DNA from: Candidatus Altarchaeales archaeon
GTDB taxonomy: Archaea; Altiarchaeota; Altiarchaeia; IMC4; QMZM01
Length of the DNA: 5,945 bases
Direction of reading: 5' to 3'
NCBI GenBank assembly: GCA_003663175.1
Contig: QMZM01000063.1
Coordinates: 1-5,945 of the forward strand
Part shown: in pieces, positions 1-5,800 of the stretch
Position numbering within the stretch: the first letter of the stretch is position 1
Layout of the letters: every line of letters begins with the position of its first letter
Program-made: the position numbers and the translations under genes
Notes under the pieces: model-generated
Told to the model about the DNA's origin: nothing
Database searches by the model: none
The model's input: the letters and a program-made list of their open reading frames with translations, nothing else

Positions 1-428
1 AACTCGGAGAAAGATTAGATGCCGCTGCAAAGTATCTGTTCAGGAGTGTCCAGCTCGGAGAGAGGAGTGTTGAGTTGGGGGAGAGGAGTGTTGCTCTGGG
101 GGAGAGGAGTGTTGAGTTGGGGGAGAAGAGTGTTGAGATTGGTGAGAAGATGTTGGAGAAGCAGGACAAGACTATTAGTGAAGTAACAAAGGTTGGTGAG
201 AAAGTAGAACGGGGTTTCTCGAGGATGGACCAGAACTTCAAAACCCTGAGAGATGATTATGGTAGAATTTCCAAAACTATGGAGAAGATACTTGAGAGTA
301 TGGATAGAACATCTATGAGAACTGAACAAATCCTAGAAAGATTAACTCAACAACAAGAGAATTTTACGAAATCTATTGAGAAACTGACCGAGGCGATTCT
401 AAAACTTGCTGAAAAATCAGTAAGATGA
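1..428 (+). CDS. Coiled-coil/helical protein with RSVELGE heptad repeats, 5' partial
   Basis: The reading frame is already open at the left edge (first full codon at base 3) and ends at TGA 426-428, giving at least 141 residues of a protein whose N-terminus lies outside the window. A TTG at 75 could serve as a start, but the same frame and repeat pattern continue upstream of it, so a truncated gene is more likely. The visible part has three zones: a short helix-like lead (about residues 1-14, starting LGERLDAAAKYL), five heptads of the type RSVELGE, and a long charged helical tail (about residues 50-141) with hydrophobic residues at roughly 3-4 spacing and many Glu, Lys and Gln. There is no membrane segment or signal peptide in this part. 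From memory, some archaeal acylphosphatases carry C-terminal extensions with LGEK/EKQD-type repeats like this one; that link is a guess because no catalytic domain is visible. No function is assigned. It converges on the minus-strand operon, 48 bp away. Confidence 0.75.
   Translation, partial: LGERLDAAAKYLFRSVQLGERSVELGERSVALGERSVELGEKSVEIGEKMLEKQDKTISEVTKVGEKVERGFSRMDQNFKTLRDDYGRISKTMEKILESMDRTSMRTEQILERLTQQQENFTKSIEKLTEAILKLAEKSVR
45..149 (+). repeat. 21-bp in-frame tandem repeat, five units
   Basis: Five contiguous 21-bp units start at 45, 66, 87, 108 and 129, each beginning AGTGT and encoding one heptad (SVQLGER, SVELGER, SVALGER, SVELGEK, SVEIGEK). Units 2 and 4 differ at a single base, while the outer units have diverged more. 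A sixth unit at 150-170 is recognisable only by length and its Lys end. Because the unit is a multiple of three, gain or loss of copies would keep the frame open. The near-identity at DNA level of the central units suggests recent duplication or slippage rather than only selection on the protein. Confidence 0.85.
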
Positions 429-441
429 CTCTTGTGCGTAG

Positions 442-446
442 AAAAA
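442..446 (-). terminator. Oligo-T run after the minus-strand operon
   Basis: The minus strand carries five consecutive T about 30 nt after the stop codon of the last operon gene, within the 48-bp gap between convergent genes. Archaeal RNA polymerase can terminate at U-runs without a hairpin, and I see no hairpin here. The run is short, so this is a weak candidate. Confidence 0.25.
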
Positions 447-476
447 TTTATACACTCCGTATGGGTCAGATGGAAC

Positions 477-899
477 TCAATTTAGAACCTTCTTCGCACC
501 GACATCAAGAATTATAATTTTTTCTCTCATATTCTCTATCAATCTGGACCTATGAATCAAATTCGATACATTTTCGATCCTTATGCTCGAATTGGAACTC
601 AATACAAGAACCGCAAGATTTGGAGAGAATTCGAGGATTCTGAATAGATGTCCTAGAAGATTATCAAAATTTCCAAATTCAACGGTAAATGTTATATTTG
701 GCTCCACCCATATCAAATCTATTTTTCCGAAATTTACGCCGTGTTTTATTATTGATGTGGATTCCCTCACCGTAAAGCCCAGTTTTTCGCCCAACTCCTT
801 ATAGAAGTTGATTATTGCTTCCCTATATCTAAGATTTGAATTTCTTATATATTCATCTAATTTATCAAAATCTGAAATTAACTCTATGATCTCATTCAT
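477..899 (-). CDS. Small protein resembling a PD-(D/E)XK nuclease-fold domain, function unknown
   Basis: I do not recognise a named family. The ATG at 899-897 gives 140 residues; a TTG at 908-906 would add three and overlap the nnr stop. I prefer the ATG because it sits 1 bp after the nnr TGA (TGAAATG), a typical reinitiation arrangement. The N-terminal third is helical and charged. It is followed by a strand-like GFTVRES, then GKIDLIWVEP, then FTVEFG, a helix (NLLGHLFRILEF) and a hydrophobic strand (NLAVLVLSS). This order, with Asp in GKIDLIW and Glu in VEFG about 13 residues later, resembles the core of PD-(D/E)XK nuclease-fold proteins. The usual Lys of the E-x-K pair is Gly here, so it may be inactive or use another residue. 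The product is soluble, with no signal peptide. It is the last gene of the cdc48-nnr operon. The fold call is inference from pattern only; a plain hypothetical protein is the safe reading. Confidence 0.8.
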   Translation of the reverse strand: MNEIIELISDFDKLDEYIRNSNLRYREAIINFYKELGEKLGFTVRESTSIIKHGVNFGKIDLIWVEPNITFTVEFGNFDNLLGHLFRILEFSPNLAVLVLSSNSSIRIENVSNLIHRSRLIENMREKIIILDVGAKKVLN

Positions 900-900
900 T

Positions 901-2304
901 TCACTCAAATTTTTTGCAGAATTTTATCGCATTTGGAATCCTTTCAATGACATCTGTTGCGGTGAAATAATACCCATATTCCTCATATGCGAGATCGCCA
1001 GCGAGACCGCAGAGAAATGCTCCGGCACACGCGGCATAGAATAAATTTGACCTGCAAGATAATGCTCCAATAATCCCGGCGAGGACATCCCCGGTTCCAC
1101 CTACACTCATGCCCGGGTTTCCGGTTTTGTTTAATTTTACTCTATCTTTACAGGCAATTATATCGGTTTTACCCTTTAAAACAACAATTGCATTTGTCTC
1201 CTCGGATAATTTTTTTGCAGATTCTATCCTATCCCCCAACTTAATATCAAATTCATTGCATAATATTCTAAATTCGCCCTCGTGTGGGGTTATTATTGTT
1301 CTCTCATTCAAGTGTTTTTTCTTTATTAATTTCAGAGCATCCGCATCAATAACCACGGGTGTATTTATATTCTTTAATAATTTTCTTATTGCATATTTTG
1401 TTTCATTTTCTGTTCCCAGACCATTTCCAATAACCATGGAATCAAATTTCGTCTTTAATATTTCCTTTATATCACCCTTATCGATGTAATATTCAGAATC
1501 TAAGGGTTTTACAATGATGTTCGGATTAAATATTTTGGAACTAACATAACTCGGACAGCATATGGTGCATAGGTCAACACCAGTCCTATATGCTGCCAGT
1601 GCAACCAACTCGGGAGTTTTAGAAAATTCTCTGCTTCCTCCAACAATGAGCAGTCTACCAAAATCACCCTTATGCTCTGTCCCAATTCTCTCTGGAATTG
1701 CCAGATACACATCTCCGGGGCCGCAGTATGTTTCTGCCTCCCTGGGGATTCCAATATCCGCAACAATTGCGTCCTTCACCTTTGGGAAATGAAATGAGAT
1801 AACCTTGTCTGAATTTAGGCCCGGGGTTGGAACATCGACTGCCAATTTAAACGCAGTTGAGGAATTTATCATCTCAACTATGCTCTTTAATGGTTCTCTC
1901 AACTCTCCTTTTACACCTACCCCCACCAACGCATCGATGATGAGGTCAAATTCATCTAATTCTCTTCTAATTGATTCGCAATCCTTGGAGTCATTTATGA
2001 ATCTAATTTCAATTCCCATATTCTCAATTATCTCAAGATTTTTTTGAGATTCTTCAGTTCTGTTTCCCTTAAATGTATAAACCCTTACCCTCTTACCCAT
2101 GCCAGAGAGATGTCGAGCGGCGACTAAACCATCGCCACCATTATTCCCCAGTCCAGCAAAAATTGCAATTGAATCGAAATTTCTCGAGTGTGATGCAATC
2201 TCCTTTCCGGCATTCTCCATAAGAACTATCGTTTCAATTCCCAGGTATCTAGAATTCATATCAATTGCCTTGGAGATTGACAAATCCATCTTAGAACTAT
2301 CCAT
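901..2304 (-). CDS. nnr: Bifunctional NAD(P)HX epimerase / ADP-dependent NAD(P)HX dehydratase
   Basis: This cytosolic repair enzyme restores NADH and NADPH that have been hydrated at the nicotinamide ring. The N-terminal domain (about residues 1-205, YjeF_N type) interconverts the R and S epimers of NAD(P)HX, and the C-terminal domain (about 206-467, ribokinase-like carbohydrate kinase type) dehydrates the S form using ADP. Visible epimerase motifs are LMENAG (28-33), GLGNNGGDG (51-59), DALVGVG (124-130) and DVPTPGLNSD (157-166). Dehydratase motifs are KGDFGRLLIVGGS (212-224), GNGLGTE (293-299), VIDADAL (318-324), TPHEGEF (339-345), VLKGKTD (375-381) and GNPGMSVGGTGDVLAG (396-410 region), where the GTGD aspartate (406) is the expected catalytic base. 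At 467 residues it is somewhat shorter than bacterial fusions, mainly through a compact epimerase C-terminal loop. The ATG at 2304 overlaps the cdc48 stop by 8 bp; an ATG at 2289 (M6) would avoid overlap and also fits the family's N-terminus. Neither has a Shine-Dalgarno sequence. The identity is very secure, the exact start less so. Confidence 0.96.
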   Translation of the reverse strand: MDSSKMDLSISKAIDMNSRYLGIETIVLMENAGKEIASHSRNFDSIAIFAGLGNNGGDGLVAARHLSGMGKRVRVYTFKGNRTEESQKNLEIIENMGIEIRFINDSKDCESIRRELDEFDLIIDALVGVGVKGELREPLKSIVEMINSSTAFKLAVDVPTPGLNSDKVISFHFPKVKDAIVADIGIPREAETYCGPGDVYLAIPERIGTEHKGDFGRLLIVGGSREFSKTPELVALAAYRTGVDLCTICCPSYVSSKIFNPNIIVKPLDSEYYIDKGDIKEILKTKFDSMVIGNGLGTENETKYAIRKLLKNINTPVVIDADALKLIKKKHLNERTIITPHEGEFRILCNEFDIKLGDRIESAKKLSEETNAIVVLKGKTDIIACKDRVKLNKTGNPGMSVGGTGDVLAGIIGALSCRSNLFYAACAGAFLCGLAGDLAYEEYGYYFTATDVIERIPNAIKFCKKFE

Positions 2305-4474
2305 AGGCCGGCATCATAACCTTTTTGTCCTCTCCTATGAGGTCTCTACTATAGAATTCAATATCTGCTTTTGTTATTGAGGGTCTTATCTTCCTCAGTG
2401 CTTCTTCAAAGTGTCTTCTCCCGACCCTTTCTGAGTTTATATCCTCCCGAAGTGCAATCATTGCCGCCTCTCTACAAACTGCTTCGATGTCTGCTCCGCT
2501 ATAGTTCTTTGTTCTATCTGCCAATTCCTCTAAATTCACATCCTTGTCAAGGGGCATTCCTCTCGTGTGAATTCTGAAGATTTCAAGCCTCGCGTCTCTG
2601 TCTGGCGGAGGCACCAACACCTTTGAATCAAATCTACCAGGTCTGAGTAATGATGGGTCGAGGAGGTCTGGTCTGTTTGTTGCTCCAATAACAATAACAT
2701 TTTCTAATGTTTCTATTCCATCCATCTCAGTTAATAATTGATTTACTACAGTCTCCGTGACATGAGAACCGCTATCAACATATCCTCTCCTTCTCGGGGC
2801 CAGTGCATCAATTTCATCAAATAAGATTATGGTGGGTGCGGTCTGTTTCGCCTTCTTAAAGACTTCTCTGATTCCCTTCTCAGATTCCCCGACCCACATA
2901 GAAAGCAATTCTGGACCCTTAACCGCTATTAGGTTCGCTTCAGATTCATTTGCCGCCGCCTTTGCCAATAATGTTTTACCGCATCCCGGGGGACCGTAAA
3001 GGAGGATTGCCTTCGATGGTCTTATTGACATTCTCTTAAATACACCTGGATATTTTATTGGCCATTCTACCGCCTCCCTAAGTTCTTGTTTTACCTTTTC
3101 TAAGCCCCCAATATCGCTCCATTTGACATCGGGTATCTCAACCAGTACCTCCCTAAGTGCAGATGGGCTCACACTCTTCATTGCATTTACAAAATCCTCC
3201 TTTTTTACCTTTAGTTCCTCCAGAACCTCTACCGGTATCTCATCCTTTGTTAGGTCAATCCTCGGCAATATCCTCTTTAATGCATTCATTGCGGCCTCTC
3301 TACATAATGATTCTAAGTCGGCACCAACAAATCCATGGGTTGAATTTGCAATTTCTTCTAAATCGATATCATCATCCAATGGCATACCTCTTGTATGTAT
3401 CTGTAGAATCTCTTTCCTTCCATCCCTATCTGGAACTCCAATCTCGATCTCCCTATCAAATCTTCCCGGTCTTCTCAATGCCGGGTCTAAGGAATCGGGT
3501 CTATTTGTTGCACCGATAACAATAACATCACCTCTCGCAACCAAACCATCCATTAATGCCAGGAGTTGGGCAACTACCCTCCTCTCAACCTCCCCTCTGA
3601 CTTCCTCCCTCTTTGGGGCTATTGAGTCGATTTCATCAATAAAGATGATCGCTGGGGAATTCTCCTTTGCCTCCTCAAATATCTCCCTCAATTTTCTCTC
3701 AGATTCACCATAGTATTTGTCCATTATCTCGGGTCCATTTAATGGCAGAAAATGGGCATTACTCTCACTCGCAACAGCCTTTGCAATCAATGTCTTTCCA
3801 GTTCCCGGGGGGCCGTAAAGTAGAACGCCCTTTGGAGGCTCGATTCCAAGTTTTTCAAATAATTCGGGGTGTTTCATGGGCAATTCGATCATCTCTCTAA
3901 CCCTCGAGATCTCCTCCTTTAGACCACCGATATCCTCATATCTCACAGTTGGAGCCTCTGAAACTGCCATTGGCTTCTGTTTTATCTCCAATTCGGTAAA
4001 ATTCTGAATCTGTACAATCCCCTTTGGGTCGGTCTTAACAACTCTAAATGGAATTGTCTGACTTAATACCCCGACAGACAATTTATCACCGATTGTAAAC
4101 GGTCTTCCCAGGAGTCTCTGCTTTAGGTGAGATGCAAAATCACCACCAAAGCTGAGTTCGTGTCTCACCGGGGCAATTACAATCTTCCTTGCATTAACAA
4201 CACTCGCCCTACTAACCCTCACTATATCGCCAAGTGATGATCCGGAATTCTCTCTTATGAGACCATCCATCCTTATTATGCCCAATCTATTATCTTGAAT
4301 ATGGGACGGCCATACAATTGCAGCAGTTGTCTTTTTGCCTCTTATCTCAACGATGTCGCCAGATGTAATTCCAAGGGTTCTCATTGAATATTCATCGATT
4401 CTTACAATGCCCCTTCCCACATCATTCTGCAGAGCCTCGGCAACCTTAAGTTGCAGAATCTTCTTCTCATGCAT
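2297..4474 (-). CDS. CDC48/VAT-type AAA+ ATPase (archaeal p97 homologue)
   Basis: A complete 725-residue two-ring AAA+ unfoldase, the archaeal counterpart of eukaryotic p97/Cdc48. It forms hexamers that thread proteins through a central pore using ATP, in the cytosol, often for degradation by the 20S proteasome. The N-domain (about 1-165) has the double-psi barrel start (LKVAEALQNDVGRGIVRID) and a second subdomain. D1 has Walker A GPPGTGKT (221-228), pore KYYGESE (253-259), Walker B IIFIDEID (276-283), sensor GATNRPD (321-327) and arginine-finger region RRPGRFD (334-340). D2 has Walker A GPPGCGKT (494-501), pore MWVGESE (526-532), Walker B IILFDEID (549-556), sensor GATNRPD (597-603) and RPGRFD (611-616). 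All catalytic residues expected for both rings are present. It ends in Ala-Tyr-Gly, which fits a weak HbYX proteasome-docking tail. The ATG at 4474 is well supported by the family N-terminus and a TATA-like box upstream. It is the first gene of a coupled operon with nnr and a small gene. Confidence 0.98.
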   Translation of the reverse strand: MHEKKILQLKVAEALQNDVGRGIVRIDEYSMRTLGITSGDIVEIRGKKTTAAIVWPSHIQDNRLGIIRMDGLIRENSGSSLGDIVRVSRASVVNARKIVIAPVRHELSFGGDFASHLKQRLLGRPFTIGDKLSVGVLSQTIPFRVVKTDPKGIVQIQNFTELEIKQKPMAVSEAPTVRYEDIGGLKEEISRVREMIELPMKHPELFEKLGIEPPKGVLLYGPPGTGKTLIAKAVASESNAHFLPLNGPEIMDKYYGESERKLREIFEEAKENSPAIIFIDEIDSIAPKREEVRGEVERRVVAQLLALMDGLVARGDVIVIGATNRPDSLDPALRRPGRFDREIEIGVPDRDGRKEILQIHTRGMPLDDDIDLEEIANSTHGFVGADLESLCREAAMNALKRILPRIDLTKDEIPVEVLEELKVKKEDFVNAMKSVSPSALREVLVEIPDVKWSDIGGLEKVKQELREAVEWPIKYPGVFKRMSIRPSKAILLYGPPGCGKTLLAKAAANESEANLIAVKGPELLSMWVGESEKGIREVFKKAKQTAPTIILFDEIDALAPRRRGYVDSGSHVTETVVNQLLTEMDGIETLENVIVIGATNRPDLLDPSLLRPGRFDSKVLVPPPDRDARLEIFRIHTRGMPLDKDVNLEELADRTKNYSGADIEAVCREAAMIALREDINSERVGRRHFEEALRKIRPSITKADIEFYSRDLIGEDKKVMMPAYG

Positions 4475-4505
4475 TTTGTCCCACTCTATAATTTCTCATC
4501 CTATA

Positions 4506-4513
4506 TATTTATA
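4506..4513 (-). promoter_or_regulatory. TATA-like box A for the cdc48 operon
   Basis: Within the 63-bp gap between truD and cdc48 the minus strand reads TATAAATA at 4513-4506, preceded by an A-rich GAAATTTACA that could serve as the TFB-binding region. Archaeal transcription usually starts about 25 nt downstream of the box centre, which would place it near 4484 and leave a leader of only about 10 nt before the ATG at 4474. The leader contains GAGTGGGA, at best a poor ribosome-binding site. This suggests cdc48 can be transcribed separately from truD. Confidence 0.6.
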
Positions 4514-4527
4514 TGTAAATTTCATGG

Positions 4528-4535
4528 AAATAAAA
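4528..4535 (-). terminator. T-rich stretch directly after truD
   Basis: The minus strand reads TTTTATTT only 2 nt after the truD stop codon and just before the cdc48 TATA-like box. It may end some truD transcripts by archaeal oligo-U termination. The T-run is interrupted and no hairpin is seen, so read-through from truD into cdc48 remains possible. Confidence 0.25.
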
Positions 4536-4537
4536 TC

Positions 4538-5767
4538 CTACCAATATCTATTCTTTGTAAGTTCCCTTATAAGAATTGTGGCATATGAACCCCTTGGGAG
4601 CGAAAATTGAATTACCACAGATAATTTTCCTTCATTCAATTTATCGTTCTCGATCGAAATTAATTTAAAATTCTTAAAATCTACAAAGCAATCTCTATAC
4701 GAGCCCCTTGAACTCAATTCTGGCATTCTATTTACTCTAAAGTGTTCCCTCGATATTCCCTCCTCCTCGAGAATCTCCGATGTTATTTCATCAATTTCTG
4801 TTTCATAGCCGACTAATGGCAATTTCTCAACAAAAATTCCATCAATTATATACCTGCTGAGCGATTTATTGAATATATAACTCTGATATGCATGTATGAA
4901 CATCATTCTTAATCTCTTTGGCAATCTCCTCAATGCTCCTATAAAGTCATTTGAATTCCTAACGAGAAAGTTCAACATCGCCTTCTCGTATCCAAGATAC
5001 TTCGGGAATTTCCTAAGAGCGGATTTAAAATCCATATTCTCCTTTAAGATTGCTCTGGCATCTCTACTCTCTCTGCTCTCTTCATCAAAAACCTCCGCGA
5101 TATAAAGCATAACAGCCCTCTCAAAATTTCCCTTCAGAATTTCTTTACCGACTAAATGCGTTATTGGTCTTGTTGTGCCGAATCTCTGCGGTCCGAAGAA
5201 ATTCGGAATCTTTCCATCCAACTCGTTAATTATTCTTGAAATTCTGTCCACAATTTCGTCATGTTCTAGATCAATATTCCTAATCCTGATTGTGAATCTA
5301 TTGCCCCAAAGGTCTCCAAGATTTATTCTCTCGTTTCTGTATTTAAAATCTCTGAGTACAATATCCGTTATCCTTATCTTCTCGAGGTCGTGAATCGATT
5401 TTCTCCACACCGAAACCCGTTGTGTTGTTACAGCCCTTTTATCCTTGGTTCCCGCAAAGCCAAATCTCTTTCTCGAAATCTTCAATCTCTTCGATATTTC
5501 CCTTATTGCCCTGAGCGTGTCCCAGTTTCTCTTCTGAAGTGTAAAATGGAGGTATTCCATCTCGGCATCATCGCAGATTTTATCAGAATTTGTTGCATTT
5601 GAATCAAAATTCAAATCCGCCTCAAGAATTCTGCCCTCCAAGGTTATCTCCTCAACTATGAAATCCTCTGGAATCTCCTTTATTCTACCACCAATTCCCA
5701 GAGTCTTGGATTTATAAGCTCCGATGCCAACCTCAAACTCGATGCGGGGTGGTTTTATCTTACTCAT
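4538..5767 (-). CDS. truD: tRNA pseudouridine(13) synthase TruD
   Basis: TruD (Pus7 family) isomerises uridine to pseudouridine in tRNA, classically at position 13, in the cytosol. The protein is 409 residues, a usual archaeal length. The N-terminal motif GGRIKEIPEDFIVEE (26-40) is typical. The catalytic motif GFAGTKDKRAVTTQ (103-116) holds the catalytic Asp109. Motif NFFGPQRFG (189-197) and HAYQSYIFNK (292-301) line the active site, and SLPRGSYATILIREL (389-403) is the conserved C-terminal catalytic-domain strand and helix. The segment between about 155 and 365 contains the family-specific TRUD insertion domain. A short Asn/Asp-rich stretch at about 52-68, before EYLHFTLQKRNWDT, looks like a lineage-specific loop. 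The ATG at 5767 is the only sensible start, with no Shine-Dalgarno sequence before it, so the message may be leaderless. It is divergent from the MazG-like gene (18 bp between starts) and lies 63 bp upstream of cdc48 on the same strand. Confidence 0.97.
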   Translation of the reverse strand: MSKIKPPRIEFEVGIGAYKSKTLGIGGRIKEIPEDFIVEEITLEGRILEADLNFDSNATNSDKICDDAEMEYLHFTLQKRNWDTLRAIREISKRLKISRKRFGFAGTKDKRAVTTQRVSVWRKSIHDLEKIRITDIVLRDFKYRNERINLGDLWGNRFTIRIRNIDLEHDEIVDRISRIINELDGKIPNFFGPQRFGTTRPITHLVGKEILKGNFERAVMLYIAEVFDEESRESRDARAILKENMDFKSALRKFPKYLGYEKAMLNFLVRNSNDFIGALRRLPKRLRMMFIHAYQSYIFNKSLSRYIIDGIFVEKLPLVGYETEIDEITSEILEEEGISREHFRVNRMPELSSRGSYRDCFVDFKNFKLISIENDKLNEGKLSVVIQFSLPRGSYATILIRELTKNRYW

Positions 5768-5800
5768 TTCTAAATTATTAACTATATGAAAAAATTAAAT
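5753..5800. promoter_or_regulatory. Compact divergent promoter region between truD and the mazG-like gene
   Basis: Only 18 bp (5768-5785) separate the two divergent start codons, too few to hold either archaeal promoter fully, so each TATA box must lie inside or near the other gene's 5' coding end. Candidates are TTTTATCT at 5753-5760 on the plus strand for the MazG-like gene and ATTTAATT at 5800-5793 on the minus strand for truD. Each sits at the spacing expected for a start site within a few bases of its ATG. Both boxes are weak matches, so the positions are tentative. Confidence 0.35.

Noticed and set aside
45..149. Short regularly repeated units that could suggest a CRISPR array
   Set aside because: The units are directly adjacent with no spacers, are 21 bp, and remain in one open reading frame.
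15..329. A minus-strand open frame with NTPLPQL repeats
   Set aside because: It is the reverse complement of the 21-bp repeat gene; its repeats are a by-product of that array, and the tail has no other coding signal.
441..452. A TATA-like AAATTTATA in the convergent gap
   Set aside because: Any promoter here would drive only antisense RNA in either direction; the A+T richness of a 3' gap explains it.
900..908. TTG start for the small operon gene
   Set aside because: It adds only three residues, overlaps the nnr stop and has no ribosome-binding site; the ATG 1 bp after the nnr stop is more natural.
1509..1766. An 85-codon minus-strand frame inside nnr
   Set aside because: It overlaps the conserved nnr frame on the same strand in another phase and has no family features.
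2821..2960. D2 Walker B with Leu (IILFDEID) and pore MWVGESE instead of the p97 forms
   Set aside because: The acidic catalytic pair and the pore aromatic are kept, and hydrophobic swaps at these positions are ordinary in archaeal CDC48 proteins.
3123..3713. A 196-codon plus-strand open frame opposite the D1 region of cdc48
   Set aside because: It is antisense to highly conserved AAA+ coding sequence, is Ser/Ile/Phe-rich low-information protein, and has no recognisable motif; it is a shadow of the real gene.
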